From contig JAIKWF010000026.1 in assembly GCA_024685005.1 (NCBI GenBank), positions 1-38,008 on the forward strand: a DNA stretch of 38,008 nt, written 5' to 3'. Below the pieces are notes generated by a model that saw only the letters and a program-made list of their open reading frames with translations, ran no database searches and was not told the origin of the DNA. This DNA is from Lachnospiraceae bacterium. Its GTDB lineage: Bacteria; Bacillota; Clostridia; Lachnospirales; Lachnospiraceae. The number at the start of each line of letters is the position of its first letter. Position 1 is the first letter of the stretch. The translations under genes and the position numbers were made by a program. Positions 7,629 to 18,017 of this stretch are shown in pieces.

Positions 7629-8951
7629 TTATGCATTCAAAAAGCCTTTGTAATTTCTTACCAGCATCAGAGACTCGATCTGCTTGATGGTCTCTAAGAT
7701 TACGCTGACGATAATGATCAGGCTGGTACCACCGAAGGATACGTTAGCTCCGAACATACCGTTGAAAAAGATGGGGATAACCGCTACCAGTACAAGACCT
7801 ACGGCTCCGATAAAGATCACATAGTTCAGGATATTATTCAGATAATCCGTCGTAGGCTTGCCGGGACGAATACCCGGGATAAAGCCGCCCTGCTTTTTCA
7901 TGTTGTTGGATACTTCCAGCGGATTAAAGGTGATCGAGGTGTAGAAATATGCGAAAAAGATCACCAGCAAAATGTATACCAGAAGTCCGATATTGTACTG
8001 GGGCAGACTGGGATTAAACCAGTTGTTGGAGTTGAGTCCTTTCAGGATCTCAGACCATACCCCTGTTCCCTCTTTGTAGCCTACCAGCTGGCAGATCACG
8101 TTGGGGAACTGCATCAGGGATGATGCAAAGATGATGGGAATAACACCTGCGGTATTGATCTTCAGCGGAATATGGCTGGAGTTGCCGCCGAATGCTTTTC
8201 TTCCCTGCATCTTCTTGGCATACTGTACAGGAATTCTGCGTACGCCGTCGTTTAACAAAATAACAAGAACTACCGTAGCAACAATGATCAGTACGATTGC
8301 TACTGCTGCAATAACGGACATGGTTACTGTCTCGGCATTCTTTACAAATCTGTCATACAGAACTTTCAGATCGTTAGGCATACGGGAAATGATGTTGATG
8401 GTAAGTACGATGGAAATTCCGTTACCTACACCATGCTCCGTGATCTGCTCACCGATCCACATGATAAATGCCGCGCCACCTGTCAGTGCTGCGATTACAC
8501 AGATGTAATCCAGCGCAATGGCATCACCCTGCAAAAGACCGCTTCTTCCGAACCCGATTGCCATAGCCGTAGACTCAATGAGTGCCAGGCCTACCGTCAC
8601 ATATCTTGTGATAGCTGCGATCTTCTTTCGTCCGTCTTCACCGTCTCTTTGCATCTCTTCCAGCTTCGGGATCGCAATGGTCAGAAGCTGCATGATAATG
8701 GATGATGTGATGTACGGTGTGATGTTCAGCGCGAATACCGACATGTTCAGGAATGAACCACCGGTAAAGGCATCAAAGAAGTTGAACGCATCTCCGGAGT
8801 GCTGCTCGAACCATTCTTTAAAGAAGGTCCGCTCAACTCCCGGTACCGGGAGCTGGCATCCGAATCTGATCACAATCAGCATAAGCAGCGTGAAAAGTAA
8901 TCTGGTTCTGACTTCTTTTGCTTTAAAGGCATTTCTTAAAGTTTGTAACAT
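7629..8951 (-). CDS. secY: Protein translocase subunit SecY
   Basis: SecY is the channel subunit of the SecYEG complex in the cytoplasmic membrane. The 440-residue protein has the expected ten hydrophobic segments. It shows the N-terminal RTRLLFTLLMLIVIRFG block, the plug-region ITPYITSSIIMQLL motif, and the IPIIFASSLMQFP and GFIPGIRPGKPT blocks. Its start overlaps the rplO stop by one base (TAATG), so translation is probably coupled. Confidence 0.98.
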   Translation of the reverse strand: MLQTLRNAFKAKEVRTRLLFTLLMLIVIRFGCQLPVPGVERTFFKEWFEQHSGDAFNFFDAFTGGSFLNMSVFALNITPYITSSIIMQLLTIAIPKLEEMQRDGEDGRKKIAAITRYVTVGLALIESTAMAIGFGRSGLLQGDAIALDYICVIAALTGGAAFIMWIGEQITEHGVGNGISIVLTINIISRMPNDLKVLYDRFVKNAETVTMSVIAAVAIVLIIVATVVLVILLNDGVRRIPVQYAKKMQGRKAFGGNSSHIPLKINTAGVIPIIFASSLMQFPNVICQLVGYKEGTGVWSEILKGLNSNNWFNPSLPQYNIGLLVYILLVIFFAYFYTSITFNPLEVSNNMKKQGGFIPGIRPGKPTTDYLNNILNYVIFIGAVGLVLVAVIPIFFNGMFGANVSFGGTSLIIIVSVILETIKQIESLMLVRNYKGFLNA

Positions 8952-9391
8952 TAGATCACCTCTGCTGTTCCACCAAGAGCCTCAATCTTTTCTTTTGCCG
9001 ATGCGGAAAATGCATTTACTTTAACATCAAGCTTCTTGGTAAGTTCTCCGTTTCCGAGAATCTTGACACCGTCACAGGTGTCTTTTACCACGCCTGCTGA
9101 TACCAGCGCTTCAATATCTACGGTTGCTCCGTTGTCAAAACGCTCCAGAGCTGAAATATTAATGCCTACGATATCCTTTGCATTTCTGTTCTTGAAGCCT
9201 CTCTTAGGGAGTCTTCTGTAAAGGGGCATCTGTCCACCTTCGAAACCGATTCTGGGTGCTCCGGAACGAGCTTTCTGACCCTTGTGTCCCTTACCGGCGG
9301 TCTTGCCGTTTCCACTTCCGTGTCCACGACCCCTTCTGAAATTGCCATTATGCTTGGAACCGTCTGCAGGTCTTAAATTTGATAATTCCAT
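8951..9391 (-). CDS. rplO: Large ribosomal subunit protein uL15
   Basis: L15 is a late-assembly 50S protein. The Gly, Lys and Arg-rich N-terminal extension that threads into 23S rRNA is obvious ([19 protein letters not shown]), followed by the [18 protein letters not shown] motif. I chose the second of two adjacent ATG codons (MELSNLRP); GGGAGG is about six bases from it and only three from the first. The stop overlaps the secY start. Confidence 0.97.
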   Translation of the reverse strand: MELSNLRPADGSKHNGNFRRGRGHGSGNGKTAGKGHKGQKARSGAPRIGFEGGQMPLYRRLPKRGFKNRNAKDIVGINISALERFDNGATVDIEALVSAGVVKDTCDGVKILGNGELTKKLDVKVNAFSASAKEKIEALGGTAEVI

Positions 9392-9406
9392 CATTAACCT
9401 CCCGCT

Positions 9407-9592
9407 TTACGCTTCTTCTACCTTCACAAGATGTCTTACCTGCTCAACCATACCGCGTGTAGCAGCATTGTCCGGAAGCTCAACCGTCTTGTGCATCTTC
9501 TTAAGGCCTAATGCCTCCACCGTTCTTTTGTGCTTAGGGATCGCACCGATGGGAGACTTGACCAGAGTCACCTTAATTGTCTTATCTGCCAT
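9407..9592 (-). CDS. rpmD: Large ribosomal subunit protein uL30
   Basis: This 61-residue 50S protein has the short bacterial L30 fold. The motifs [20 protein letters not shown] and [16 protein letters not shown] are characteristic. It sits between rpsE and rplO in the standard spc order, about 15 bases from each. Confidence 0.98.
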   Translation of the reverse strand: MADKTIKVTLVKSPIGAIPKHKRTVEALGLKKMHKTVELPDNAATRGMVEQVRHLVKVEEA

Positions 9593-9608
9593 TTTTCCTG
9601 CCTCCTAA

Positions 9609-10118
9609 TTAAGCTAAAATCTCGCTAACCTGCTTACCGCGCTTAGCAGCTACCTCTTCAGGTGTTTTCAGCCTGCTCAGTCCTTCGATGGCAGCCAGCA
9701 CAACGTTCTGCTTGTTGTTAGAGCCAAGGGACTTGGTACGGATGTTCTTGATGCCTGCAAGCTCGCATACGATACGTGCAGGACCACCTGCGATGATACC
9801 TGTTCCGTCGGGAGCCTTCTTCAGAAGTACGGAAGCGCTTCCGAATTTACCGATATTGTCATGGGTGATGGAACCAACCTCATCGATTGCTACCGTTACC
9901 ATTCTCTTGATCGCATCTTCTTTGCCCTTACGGATTGCTTCAGGGATTTCAGTCGCTTTACCAAGACCGGCGCCTACATGTCCTTTGCCGTCTCCCACAA
10001 CCACCAAAGCTGTGAAGCGCATGTTACGTCCACCCTTGACAACCTTGGTTACGCGCTTGATGGCAACTACTTTTTCATTGAGTTCCTCATTGCTTGTATC
10101 AATGATTGTACGTTTCAT
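9609..10118 (-). CDS. rpsE: Small ribosomal subunit protein uS5
   Basis: S5 lies at the mRNA entry channel and affects decoding accuracy and mRNA unwinding. The 169-residue protein has the S5 N-terminal double-stranded RNA-binding motif ([31 protein letters not shown]) and the C-terminal domain with [11 protein letters not shown]. The frame is open 42 codons upstream, overlapping rplR, but the chosen ATG starts the conserved sequence and has GGGAG about ten bases ahead. Confidence 0.97.
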   Translation of the reverse strand: MKRTIIDTSNEELNEKVVAIKRVTKVVKGGRNMRFTALVVVGDGKGHVGAGLGKATEIPEAIRKGKEDAIKRMVTVAIDEVGSITHDNIGKFGSASVLLKKAPDGTGIIAGGPARIVCELAGIKNIRTKSLGSNNKQNVVLAAIEGLSRLKTPEEVAAKRGKQVSEILA

Positions 10119-10137
10119 GTATTTACGTCTCCCTTCC

Positions 10138-10506
10138 TTAAAATTCCAGTCCAGCTTCTCTGGCTGCTTCGGCCAAAGCTGCGATCTTACCCTGATAAAT
10201 GAATCCTCCTCTGTCGAATACAACAGTCTTGATTCCCTTATCAAGTGCCTTCTGTGCGATCACCTTGCCCAGGTATGCCGCAGCATCTACGTTGTTCGTC
10301 TTCTCAAGCTCTGCTTTCACGTCCTTCTCAAGAGTAGAAGCTGCTACCAGAGTATTGCCCACCGTATCATCGATAATTTGAGCATACATGTGGTTGTTGC
10401 TGCGGAATACTGCAAGACGGGGTCTCTCAGCAGTGCCGGAAAAACGGTTGCGCAGCCTTTTGTGCTTTTTCACACGGACATCTTGTCTACATACTTTACT
10501 AACCAT
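10138..10506 (-). CDS. rplR: Large ribosomal subunit protein uL18
   Basis: L18 binds 5S rRNA with L5 and carries it into the 50S subunit. The 122-residue protein starts [19 protein letters not shown] and contains [20 protein letters not shown] and a [21 protein letters not shown] end. A GTG two codons upstream is also in frame, but GGAG is nine bases before the ATG and only three before the GTG. Confidence 0.97.
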   Translation of the reverse strand: MVSKVCRQDVRVKKHKRLRNRFSGTAERPRLAVFRSNNHMYAQIIDDTVGNTLVAASTLEKDVKAELEKTNNVDAAAYLGKVIAQKALDKGIKTVVFDRGGFIYQGKIAALAEAAREAGLEF

Positions 10507-10526
10507 TTTCACACTCTCCTTATCTA

Positions 10527-11069
10527 TTATTTCTTACCGGTCTTACCAACCTTGCGGCGGATCGTCTCATCAGCATATTTGATACCCTTACCCTTGTAAG
10601 GCTCAGGTCTTCTCTTGTCGCGAATCTGTGCGGCGAACTGTCCAACCTTCTCTTTATCGATACCCTTTACGATGATGATATTCTGACCGTCTACAGCTGT
10701 CTCAACGCCTTCAGGATCTTCCATCTCTACCGGATGAGAATAACCTAAGTTCAGAACCAGCTTCTTACCCTGCTTTGCAGCACGATAACCAACACCGTTT
10801 ACTTCCAGCTTCTTCTCATAGCCTTCGGTTACACCTACTACCATGTTGTTTAACAGGGATCTGGTCAGACCATGTAAAGCTTTCATTTTCTTCAGATCAT
10901 TCGGTCTTCCGACGGAAAGGTTTCCGTCTTCAAGCTTAATGTCCATCTCTGCAGGTAAAACCCGCTCAAGTGTTCCCTTAGGACCTTTTACAGTCACTTT
11001 ATTATTTTCTGCAATATCAACAGTTACGCCTGCCGGTACTGCGATTGGCATTCTTCCTATACGTGACAT
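10527..11069 (-). CDS. rplF: Large ribosomal subunit protein uL6
   Basis: L6 binds near the sarcin-ricin loop and factor-binding site of the 50S subunit. The two repeated domains are clear, starting [15 protein letters not shown] and ending with the [16 protein letters not shown] motif. It has 180 residues, as expected. It is separated from rpsH by a 139-base spacer with a possible three-way RNA junction. Confidence 0.98.
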   Translation of the reverse strand: MSRIGRMPIAVPAGVTVDIAENNKVTVKGPKGTLERVLPAEMDIKLEDGNLSVGRPNDLKKMKALHGLTRSLLNNMVVGVTEGYEKKLEVNGVGYRAAKQGKKLVLNLGYSHPVEMEDPEGVETAVDGQNIIIVKGIDKEKVGQFAAQIRDKRRPEPYKGKGIKYADETIRRKVGKTGKK

Positions 11070-11208
11070 GCCCGTACCTCCTATTTTTCTAATCTACTAC
11101 GTCATCTATCTCTTAAACCATCCATTCGCAAAGGCGCTGCCTTGCAGCTTCCTTTTGCTCATGGGACGGCTTGCGCCGTTTAAATCTGTGTTGATATGGT
11201 TTTAAGGA
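11070..11208 (-). promoter_or_regulatory. Structured spacer before rplF (possible three-way junction)
   Basis: Long-range pairing of about 11111-11121 (TCTTAAACCAT) with 11196-11207 (ATGGTTTTAAGG), with one bulge, would enclose two hairpins: GCTGC-CTT-GCAGC (11136-11148) and ACGGC-TTGC-GCCGT (11166-11179). The outer stem starts right after the rpsH stop codon. No promoter was seen. The function is unknown; a ribosomal-protein binding site or a processing site would fit. Confidence 0.45.
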
Positions 11209-11610
11209 TTACCATACGAATGCAAGAACTTCTCCGCCTACCTGAAGCTCGCGAGCTTTCTTGTCGGTAACAACACCCTGGTTTGTGGAAATGATGGCAC
11301 ATCCGAGTCCGCCAAGTACTTTGGGGAGCTCATCCTTGCCGGCATATACTCTAAGACCGGGCTTGGAAATTCTCTTGATACCGGTGATGATCTTGTCATT
11401 CTTGTCAGCGCCGTATTTCAGTGTGATACGGATCACTTTGAAAGCACCGTCATCTACCAGATCATATTTTGCAATATAACCCTCATCCACAAGGATATCA
11501 GCGATAGCCAGTTTCATTTTGGATGAAGGAACGTCTACCGTATCATGCTTTGCAGTGTTTGCATTACGGATTCTTGTAAGCATATCTGCAATCGGATCAC
11601 TCATTGTCAT
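11209..11610 (-). CDS. rpsH: Small ribosomal subunit protein uS8
   Basis: S8 is a primary 16S rRNA binder in the 30S body; in E. coli it represses the spc operon. The 133-residue protein starts [17 protein letters not shown] and ends with the canonical [14 protein letters not shown] lies eight bases before the first ATG. It lies 20 bases after rpsN. Confidence 0.98.
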   Translation of the reverse strand: MTMSDPIADMLTRIRNANTAKHDTVDVPSSKMKLAIADILVDEGYIAKYDLVDDGAFKVIRITLKYGADKNDKIITGIKRISKPGLRVYAGKDELPKVLGGLGCAIISTNQGVVTDKKARELQVGGEVLAFVW

Positions 11611-11630
11611 TTTACTTTCCTCCTCTTATT

Positions 11631-11816
11631 TTACCAGCTTGCTTTTTTAACGCCCGGGATCTGTCCCTTGTATGCGAGTTCACGGAAGCAAATTCTGCAA
11701 ATTCCGTATTTTCTCAGAACCGAATGAGGACGTCCGCAAATGCTGCAACGTGTATAAGCTCTTGTAGAAAATTTGGGCTTACGCTGCTGTTTAACTTTCA
11801 TAGAAGTCTTAGCCAT
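11631..11816 (-). CDS. rpsN: Small ribosomal subunit protein uS14, zinc type (type Z)
   Basis: This 61-residue S14 sits in the 30S head. The zinc ribbon is Cys24, Cys27, Cys40 and Cys43 ([10 protein letters not shown] and GICRICF), so it is the short zinc form; zinc-independent S14 is about 89-101 residues. In Bacillus, zinc-free paralogues replace such proteins under zinc limitation; no paralogue is in this window. The gene has its usual place between rplE and rpsH. Confidence 0.98.
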   Translation of the reverse strand: MAKTSMKVKQQRKPKFSTRAYTRCSICGRPHSVLRKYGICRICFRELAYKGQIPGVKKASW

Positions 11817-11830
11817 GAATTTACCTCCTG

Positions 11831-12370
11831 TTATTTTGCAAACGGCATGTTGAATAAGCGAAGTAACTCTCTTGCTTCTTCATCTGTCTTAGCCGTTGTA
11901 ACGATTGCTACATCCATACCCCTAACCTTATCTACTTTATCGTATTCGATCTCAGGGAAGATGATCTGTTCCTTGATTCCGAGGGAGTAATTGCCTCTGC
12001 CGTCAAATGCGTTGGGGTTTACACCACGGAAGTCCCTTACACGGGGAAGTGCCAGGTTAACCAGACGATCCAAAAACTCGTACATCTTCTCGCCACGCAG
12101 TGTGGTGCGGCATCCGATGGACTGACCCTCACGGATCTTGAAGTTTGCTACGGAGTTCTTAGCCTTGGTAACTACAGCCTTCTGGCCTGCGATGGTTTCC
12201 ATATCAGCCATTGCATTCTCAAGGATCTTTGCGTTGTCCTTTGCTTCACCCACGCCCATGTTCAGAACGATCTTGTCGATCTTGGGAACCTGCATGGGAT
12301 TCTTATATCCGAACTTTTTGATCATGGCATCCATGATCTCGTCTTTATACATATCTTTCAGTCTGCTCAA
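11831..12370 (-). CDS. rplE: Large ribosomal subunit protein uL5
   Basis: L5 binds 5S rRNA and forms an intersubunit bridge to S13. The 179-residue protein has the [18 protein letters not shown] block, [21 protein letters not shown] and [17 protein letters not shown]. It starts with TTG: GGAGG is well placed before it and the conserved MSRLKDMY begins there. Gene order is standard. Confidence 0.97.
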   Translation of the reverse strand: MSRLKDMYKDEIMDAMIKKFGYKNPMQVPKIDKIVLNMGVGEAKDNAKILENAMADMETIAGQKAVVTKAKNSVANFKIREGQSIGCRTTLRGEKMYEFLDRLVNLALPRVRDFRGVNPNAFDGRGNYSLGIKEQIIFPEIEYDKVDKVRGMDVAIVTTAKTDEEARELLRLFNMPFAK

Positions 12371-12391
12371 AGTACCTTCCTCCTTTCTGCC

Positions 12392-12712
12392 TTAATCGAT
12401 CACATCGCCGGTGGACTTGGCGAAACGTACTTTCTTGTCGCCTTCCGTCTTGATACCGATTCTGGTGGGTTTTCCCTTATGAACATACATTACGTTCGAA
12501 AGAGAGATAGGTGCTTCTTTTTCAATGATGCCGCCGTTAGCATTGGCTGCAGAGGGTTTTGTATGTCTCTGTACAATGTTTACTCCCTCAACCACAACTT
12601 TACCGTTCTTGTGGTCAACTGAGAGAACCTTGCCCTCTTTGCCCTTGCACTTGATGGCGTCGCCGGCTATCACTTTGACTGTGTCGCCTTTTTTAATCTT
12701 TGCAATTGCCAT
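12392..12712 (-). CDS. rplX: Large ribosomal subunit protein uL24
   Basis: L24 initiates 50S assembly and lines the tunnel exit. The 106-residue protein opens with a KOW motif (KKGDTVKVIAGDAIKCKGKEG), followed by VEGVNIVQRHTKPS and a GIIEKEAPISLSNVM block. It has the usual length and lies between rplN and rplE. Confidence 0.98.
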   Translation of the reverse strand: MAIAKIKKGDTVKVIAGDAIKCKGKEGKVLSVDHKNGKVVVEGVNIVQRHTKPSAANANGGIIEKEAPISLSNVMYVHKGKPTRIGIKTEGDKKVRFAKSTGDVID

Positions 12713-12744
12713 TATTCGAGCCTCCTATATTTCATCCAATGAGC

Positions 12745-13113
12745 TTACAGTACTTCGGGAGCCAGGGAAACGATCTTCATGAACTGTTTCTCTCTGAGCT
12801 CTCTTGCTACCGGTCCGAAGATACGGGTTCCGCGGGGAGTCTTATCTTCCTTGATGATAACTGCTGCGTTCTCATCAAATTTGATATAAGATCCATCTTT
12901 ACGACGGGCACCCTTTACGGTTCTGACTACAACAGCCTTAACGACATCGCCTTTTTTAACAACTCCGCCGGGTGTTGCATCTTTAACGGTAGCTACGATA
13001 ATATCACCAATATTTGCATATCTTCTGGTTGAACCGCCCATAACACGGATGCAGAGGATTTCTTTTGCACCGGTATTATCAGCAACCTTAAGTCTGCTTT
13101 CCTGCTGAATCAT
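12745..13113 (-). CDS. rplN: Large ribosomal subunit protein uL14
   Basis: L14 forms intersubunit bridges and contacts ribosome silencing factors. The 122-residue sequence starts [18 protein letters not shown] and carries the conserved [18 protein letters not shown] block and [14 protein letters not shown]. It is one of the most conserved proteins in the window. Confidence 0.99.
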   Translation of the reverse strand: MIQQESRLKVADNTGAKEILCIRVMGGSTRRYANIGDIIVATVKDATPGGVVKKGDVVKAVVVRTVKGARRKDGSYIKFDENAAVIIKEDKTPRGTRIFGPVARELREKQFMKIVSLAPEVL

Positions 13114-13137
13114 GCTAATTCTCCTTCCGTCTTACGA

Positions 13138-13395
13138 TTACTTAACCTTTTCAACGATCTCAACCAGTCTCCATCTTTTGTCCTTGGACAAAGGTCTGGT
13201 CTCCATCACCTTAACAGTGTCACCAATGTTGCACTCATTGTTTTCGTCATGCGCTTTCAACTTGTAGGTACGCTTTACGATCTTTTTGTAAAGAGGGTGC
13301 TTAACATGGTTTTCAACGGCAACTACGATGGTCTTATCCATTTTGTTGCTCACTACCTTACCGGTACGTGTTTTTCTAAGATTTCTTTCTTCCAC
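13138..13395 (-). CDS. rpsQ: Small ribosomal subunit protein uS17
   Basis: S17 is an OB-fold 30S body protein. The 85-residue sequence has [21 protein letters not shown] and the [21 protein letters not shown] block. It starts with GTG, eight bases after GGAG. It lies between rpmC and rplN. Confidence 0.98.
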   Translation of the reverse strand: MEERNLRKTRTGKVVSNKMDKTIVVAVENHVKHPLYKKIVKRTYKLKAHDENNECNIGDTVKVMETRPLSKDKRWRLVEIVEKVK

Positions 13396-13420
13396 GATTA
13401 TTTCTCCTTCCTACAAGATC

Positions 13421-13624
13421 TCAGGCGCGTGCCTTCTGTGTGATCACCGTCTGGATGCGTGCGATGTTCTTGCGAACCTCTTTAATCCTGCTGGTGTTAT
13501 CAAGCTGATTGGTTGCATTCTGGAATCTCAAATTGAAAAGCTCTTTCTTTGCACTGACAAGCTCTTCTGCCAGCTCTGCTTCAGACTTTGCTTTCAAATC
13601 ATCTAAGTAAGTAGTGGTCTTCAT
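13421..13624 (-). CDS. rpmC: Large ribosomal subunit protein uL29
   Basis: L29 is a two-helix protein at the exit tunnel, where trigger factor and SRP dock. The 67-residue sequence has the [21 protein letters not shown] block and the NIARIQTVI helix. Its ATG overlaps the rplP stop by four bases (ATGA), so translation of the two is probably coupled. Confidence 0.98.
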   Translation of the reverse strand: MKTTTYLDDLKAKSEAELAEELVSAKKELFNLRFQNATNQLDNTSRIKEVRKNIARIQTVITQKARA

Positions 13625-14052
13625 TCAGCGAGCCCTCCTTCCAAATCTGCTTTCGCAACGATCTTGCACTTGCAAGGCAGCTTGTGGGATGCCAGACGAA
13701 GTGCCTCTCTTGCGGTATCCTCGGGAACTCCTGCGATCTCGAACATAACACGGCCGGGCTTAACAACTGCTACCCAGTACTCCAGTGCTCCTTTACCGGA
13801 ACCCATTCGAGTCTCAGCCGGCTTGTTGGTTACAGGCTTGTCAGGGAAAATCTTGATCCATACCTGACCGCCACGTTTTACGTGTCTTGTCATAGCTACA
13901 CGGGCTGCCTCGATCTGATTGGATCTGATCCAGCAGGGCTCCATTGCTACGATACCAAATTCTCCGTAAGTAATCTGATTACCTCTCTGCGCCTTACCCT
14001 TCATGGTTCCGCGGAACTGTTTACGACGCTTTACTCTTTTCGGCATTAACAT
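13621..14052 (-). CDS. rplP: Large ribosomal subunit protein uL16
   Basis: L16 helps position tRNA in the A site of the 50S subunit. The sequence starts [15 protein letters not shown], matching the family's MLxPKR start, so I kept the first Met over the third. Conserved blocks include [14 protein letters not shown]-like [17 protein letters not shown] and [11 protein letters not shown]. Its ATG overlaps the rpsC stop (TAATG) and its stop overlaps rpmC, so three genes are translationally linked. Confidence 0.98.
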   Translation of the reverse strand: MLMPKRVKRRKQFRGTMKGKAQRGNQITYGEFGIVAMEPCWIRSNQIEAARVAMTRHVKRGGQVWIKIFPDKPVTNKPAETRMGSGKGALEYWVAVVKPGRVMFEIAGVPEDTAREALRLASHKLPCKCKIVAKADLEGGLAE

Positions 14053-14711
14053 TATTTATCGCTCCCTTCCTTGTCGCCTTTGGTGGGAAGGATTTCGCCC
14101 TTGTAAATCCAAACCTTAACACCTACTTTTCCGTAAGTGGTATCAGCCTCGGCGAATCCATAGTCAATATCTGCTCTGAGTGTCTGAAGGGGAATCGTTC
14201 CCTCGCTGTAAAACTCTGTACGTGCCATATCTGCACCACCGAGACGTCCGGATACGGAAGTCTTGATTCCAAGTGCGGATGCTTTCATCGCACGACCCAT
14301 GCAGGATTTCATTGCACGACGGAAGGATACACGGTTCTCAAGCTGCTGTGCGATATTCTCTGCAACAAGCTGTGCATCTCTGTCCGGTCTCTTGATCTCT
14401 TTGATGTCCACAAGAGCCTTCTTGCCGGTGATCTTCTCCAGCTCAGCCTTGGTCTTCTCGATCTCAGCGCCGCCCTTTCCGATCACTACGCCGGGCTTTG
14501 CGGTGTAGATGATAACTTTTACTTTATCTGCTGCTCCACGCTCGATCTCTATTTTGGAGATGCCTGCGCTTCCCAGTTTCTTCTTTACATACTCGCGAAT
14601 CTTGTGATCTTCCTCAAGATATCCGGCGAACTCGCCCTCTGCATACCAGCGGGAATCCCAATCCTTGATGATGCCGACGCGAAGGCCGTGAGGATTAACT
14701 TTCTGTCCCAT
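14052..14711 (-). CDS. rpsC: Small ribosomal subunit protein uS3
   Basis: S3 is in the 30S head at the mRNA entry site. The 219-residue protein starts [20 protein letters not shown] and has a type II KH domain with the GKGG motif ([14 protein letters not shown]). The C-terminal domain begins near the conserved [17 protein letters not shown]. The stop overlaps the rplP start. Confidence 0.98.
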   Translation of the reverse strand: MGQKVNPHGLRVGIIKDWDSRWYAEGEFAGYLEEDHKIREYVKKKLGSAGISKIEIERGAADKVKVIIYTAKPGVVIGKGGAEIEKTKAELEKITGKKALVDIKEIKRPDRDAQLVAENIAQQLENRVSFRRAMKSCMGRAMKASALGIKTSVSGRLGGADMARTEFYSEGTIPLQTLRADIDYGFAEADTTYGKVGVKVWIYKGEILPTKGDKEGSDK

Positions 14712-14722
14712 TTTCTTTCCTC

Positions 14723-15109
14723 CTATCTTTCGTCCAGAACAACTGTAATGTGGCTCATTCTCTTCAGGATCCGATATGCTCTGCCCTGTGCCCTGGCACG
14801 AATTCTCTTCATGGTCGGTCCTTCACTGGCGTAGCACTCTGCTACATAGAGGTTTTCCCTCTTCATTCCGTTGTTGTTTTCCGCATTTGCAATTGCAGAC
14901 TCAAGAAGCTTTTTAACCACGCCGGATGCATAACGGGGATTGTACTCAAGTACAGCCACTGCAGTCTCAACGTCCTTGCCTCTGATAGCATCTAATACAA
15001 AACAAGCTTTCTGAACAGGAATACGCGCATAAGAGAGCTTTGCGCTCGGGCGGGTATCCTTGTTTGCATTTCTTTCACGTTTGATCTGTGATCTATGTCC
15101 TTTTGCCAT
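14723..15109 (-). CDS. rplV: Large ribosomal subunit protein uL22
   Basis: L22 contributes the beta-hairpin at the tunnel constriction, a site where macrolide-resistance mutations arise in other bacteria. The 128-residue protein carries the family blocks [20 protein letters not shown] and [18 protein letters not shown]. The basic N-terminus ([19 protein letters not shown]) is a little longer than in Bacillus. It lies between rpsS and rpsC. Confidence 0.98.
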   Translation of the reverse strand: MAKGHRSQIKRERNANKDTRPSAKLSYARIPVQKACFVLDAIRGKDVETAVAVLEYNPRYASGVVKKLLESAIANAENNNGMKRENLYVAECYASEGPTMKRIRARAQGRAYRILKRMSHITVVLDER

Positions 15110-15127
15110 TGGTTTACCCTCCTTCCT

Positions 15128-15409
15128 TTATCTTACTTTGCCTTTCTTCTCGTCCTTACCGTGACCGCGGTAGGTTCTGGTAGCTACGAACTCACCGAGC
15201 TTGTGTCCTACCATATCTTCGGTTACGTATACAGGAACATGCTTGCGTCCGTCATGTACAGCGATCGTGTGTCCAACAAAGGACGGGAAGATCGTGGAAC
15301 GACGGGACCATGTCTTAATTACTGCTTTCTGTCCGGAAGCGTTCATTGCGTCAACCTTTTTCAGCAGAGAAGTGTCTGCAAAAGGTCCTTTTTTTAATGA
15401 TCTGGCCAT
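15128..15409 (-). CDS. rpsS: Small ribosomal subunit protein uS19
   Basis: S19 forms the S13-S19 complex in the 30S head. The 93-residue sequence opens [19 protein letters not shown] and contains [21 protein letters not shown] and [15 protein letters not shown]. Length and gene order are standard. Confidence 0.99.
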   Translation of the reverse strand: MARSLKKGPFADTSLLKKVDAMNASGQKAVIKTWSRRSTIFPSFVGHTIAVHDGRKHVPVYVTEDMVGHKLGEFVATRTYRGHGKDEKKGKVR

Positions 15410-15426
15410 TTTCTTTCCTCCCTTAC

Positions 15427-16272
15427 TTATTTGATGGCTCTGCCGTCACGGCGTCTAACGATCAGCTTGTTGGAAGCTTTCTTCTTCTTACGTGTCTTCA
15501 GACCCAGAGCAGGCTTACCCCAAGGGGTGCTCGGGCCGGGACGACCGATAGGTGCGCGTCCCTCACCACCACCGTGCGGATGGTCATTCGGGTTCATAAC
15601 AGAACCTCTTACCGTAGGGCGGATACCCATGTGGCGCTTACGTCCGGCTTTACCGATCTTCACAAGGTTGTGATCGCCGTTGCCAACTACGCCGATGGAT
15701 GCGCGGCATCCGATGGGAACCATTCTCATTTCTCCGGAAGGAAGACGCAGGGTTGCGTATTTTCCTTCTTTTGCCATAAGCTGTGCGCTGTTTCCGGCGC
15801 TGCGTACCATCTGTCCGCCTTTGCCGGGCTGCAGCTCGATATTGTGTACCAGAGTACCTACAGGGATCTCGGAAAGAGGAAGGCAGTTACCTACTCTTAC
15901 TTCGGCAGAAGCACCACTCATAACGGTCATGCCGTCTGTCAGACCCTGAGGAGCAAGAATGTAGCTCTTCTCGCCGTCTGCGTAGCAGATCAGTGCGATG
16001 TTTGCGCTGCGGTTAGGATCGTACTCGATACCGATAACCTTTGCAGGAATGCCATCCTTGCTGTTTCTTCTGAAGTCTACGTTTCTGTACTTTTTCTTAG
16101 CGCCGCCGCCATGATGACGTACGGTGATCTTACCCTGATTATTACGGCCGGAATGTTTCGGCAATGCTACGACCAGAGATTTTTCCGGCTCGCTCTTGGT
16201 GATCTCAGAGAAATCGGAACCGGTCATGTTTCTTCTGGAGGGGGTATATGGGTTATATGTCTTAATTCCCAT
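15427..16272 (-). CDS. rplB: Large ribosomal subunit protein uL2
   Basis: L2 is a core 50S protein needed for subunit association and peptidyl transferase assembly. The 281-residue protein starts [18 protein letters not shown]. The highly conserved C-terminal block with [15 protein letters not shown], including the functional His, is intact. A TTG six codons upstream is in frame, but GGAG lies nine bases before the chosen ATG. Confidence 0.98.
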   Translation of the reverse strand: MGIKTYNPYTPSRRNMTGSDFSEITKSEPEKSLVVALPKHSGRNNQGKITVRHHGGGAKKKYRNVDFRRNSKDGIPAKVIGIEYDPNRSANIALICYADGEKSYILAPQGLTDGMTVMSGASAEVRVGNCLPLSEIPVGTLVHNIELQPGKGGQMVRSAGNSAQLMAKEGKYATLRLPSGEMRMVPIGCRASIGVVGNGDHNLVKIGKAGRKRHMGIRPTVRGSVMNPNDHPHGGGEGRAPIGRPGPSTPWGKPALGLKTRKKKKASNKLIVRRRDGRAIK

Positions 16273-16332
16273 TATTGTATCTCCTTTCAAGTGATTTGCT
16301 CTCGTGCTTTACTGCACATAGTTTCTTATGGA

Positions 16333-16632
16333 TCAAAGTCCTGCAAAGATCTCGATCTCTTTGCTGTCCTCTGTCAGCTGTACAATGGCTTTCTTGGTCT
16401 TAGCCGTGCGACCGAAGGTCATTCCGCGGCGTTTCTTCTTGCCATCCTGGTTGATGGTGTTAACCTTTGCAACCTTCACACCTTCAAACATCTTCTCAAC
16501 AGCCTCTTTGATCTGAGACTTGTTAGCTTCGGGATGTACGAAAAATGTGTACTTCTTCTCGCTCATGCCATCCATGCTCTTCTCGGTGATGACAGGCTTT
16601 AAGATAACGTCATAATACTGAATCGCTGCCAT
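16333..16632 (-). CDS. rplW: Large ribosomal subunit protein uL23
   Basis: L23 lies at the tunnel exit and is the docking site for trigger factor and SRP. The 99-residue protein has the [21 protein letters not shown] block and the [14 protein letters not shown] loop. Its ATG overlaps the rplD stop by one base (TAATG). Confidence 0.98.
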   Translation of the reverse strand: MAAIQYYDVILKPVITEKSMDGMSEKKYTFFVHPEANKSQIKEAVEKMFEGVKVAKVNTINQDGKKKRRGMTFGRTAKTKKAIVQLTEDSKEIEIFAGL

Positions 16633-17252
16633 TATGCGTACACCTCCTCAATCTTTGCTGCGGAATCCTTGGTCAGTACGATGGTTCCGCCGTTCATAAT
16701 ATCATAAACATTGATCTGGCTTGCCAGAGTGGTGTTTACTTTTTCCATGTTTCTTGCGGAAAGAACAACATTTGTATCGTTATCTGCCAGAACTACAAGG
16801 CCTTTCTCGATCTTCAGATTGTTCATTACGTTTGCGAAGTTCTTGGTCTTGATCTCATCAAGCTTCAGCTCATCTACAACGATCAGCTTGTTCTCCTGAA
16901 CTCTGCTGGTAAGCGCGCTCTTAAGAGCTGCTTTCTTTTCTTTCTTATTCAGCTTGAAGCTGTAATCTCTCGGGGTGGGAGCAAATACAACTCCGCCGCC
17001 CTTCCACTGAGGTGATCTGTTAGATCCCTGACGGGCATGTCCGGTTCCTTTCTGTCTCCAGGGCTTTCTTCCGCCGCCGGAAACCTCAGAACGGGTTTTT
17101 GCTTTCTGTGTACCCTGGCGCTTTGCTGCAAGATGCTGCAGAACTGCCATGTGTACGAGATGTTCATTTACTTCAACGCCGAAGATGGCATCATTCAGCT
17201 CCATGCTGCCGACTTCTTTGCCTTCCATGTTAAACACAGATACGTTTGCCAT
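16632..17252 (-). CDS. rplD: Large ribosomal subunit protein uL4
   Basis: L4 reaches into the exit tunnel through a long loop, visible here as [19 protein letters not shown]. In gamma-proteobacteria it also represses the S10 operon through the rpsJ leader; whether that holds here is not known. The length, 206 residues, is normal. The stop overlaps the rplW start. Confidence 0.98.
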   Translation of the reverse strand: MANVSVFNMEGKEVGSMELNDAIFGVEVNEHLVHMAVLQHLAAKRQGTQKAKTRSEVSGGGRKPWRQKGTGHARQGSNRSPQWKGGGVVFAPTPRDYSFKLNKKEKKAALKSALTSRVQENKLIVVDELKLDEIKTKNFANVMNNLKIEKGLVVLADNDTNVVLSARNMEKVNTTLASQINVYDIMNGGTIVLTKDSAAKIEEVYA

Positions 17253-17274
17253 GACTCTCTCCTCCTTTCACCGA

Positions 17275-17958
17275 TTAAATATCCACTCTTGTGGTCTCTT
17301 TGATGGTTACCAGAGACTTCTTCGGTCCGGGAACGGAGCCCTTAACCAGCAGGAGATTCTTCTCTGCGTCTACTCTGACTACCTCAAGATTTTGAACAGT
17401 AACCTTAACGGATCCCATGTGTCCGGGCATTCCCTTTCCTTTGAACACCTTGGAAGGTGAGGAACATGCACCGTTGGAACCCTGATGACGGTGGAATTTG
17501 GAACCGTGCTTCATGGGACCTCTGTGCTGACCAAGTCTCTTGATCGCGCCCTGGAATCCTTTACCTTTGGAGATCGCGGTTGCATCTACGTGATCGCCCT
17601 GCTCAAAGATGTCTGCTTTGATCTCCTGTGCCAGCTCATACTCGCCTGCATTCTCAAAGCGGAACTCTCTTAAATATCTCTTAGCGGATACACCGGCTTT
17701 GTCCAGATGACCTTTTACCGGCTTGTTTACGCCATGTCTGTGAGCGATCTCTTTCTTGCCGCCCTTATCTTTGGTGATGATCTTTTCTTTCTTATCTTCA
17801 AAGCCCACCTGAACCGCATCATATCCGTCGTTCTCGCTGGTCTTAATCTGTGTTACAACACAAGGACCTGCGGAAAGCACGGTAACGGGGATCAGAGAAC
17901 CATCTTCCTGAAAGATCTGTGTCATTCCAATCTTTGTTGCCAGAATTGCTTTTTTCAT
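17275..17958 (-). CDS. rplC: Large ribosomal subunit protein uL3
   Basis: L3 is an early 50S assembly protein near the peptidyl transferase centre. The 227-residue protein starts [20 protein letters not shown] and has the conserved [15 protein letters not shown] block and [10 protein letters not shown]. The frame extends 13 codons upstream, but GGAGG lies upstream of the chosen ATG and the conserved sequence begins there. Confidence 0.98.
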   Translation of the reverse strand: MKKAILATKIGMTQIFQEDGSLIPVTVLSAGPCVVTQIKTSENDGYDAVQVGFEDKKEKIITKDKGGKKEIAHRHGVNKPVKGHLDKAGVSAKRYLREFRFENAGEYELAQEIKADIFEQGDHVDATAISKGKGFQGAIKRLGQHRGPMKHGSKFHRHQGSNGACSSPSKVFKGKGMPGHMGSVKVTVQNLEVVRVDAEKNLLLVKGSVPGPKKSLVTIKETTRVDI

Positions 17959-18017
17959 TTTTGCCTCCTTTATGCATCGGAACGCCGCGGCGTTCATACA
18001 TTAATTAAGTACCTTTA

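Noticed and set aside
9688-10599. Plus-strand open frame of 303 codons
   Set aside because: Antisense to rpsE, rplR and rplF, which are certain genes; no family resemblance.
15346-16602. Plus-strand open frame of 418 codons
   Set aside because: It lies antisense to rplB and rplW, has no ribosome binding site and reads as a Cys and His-rich shadow of conserved ribosomal genes.
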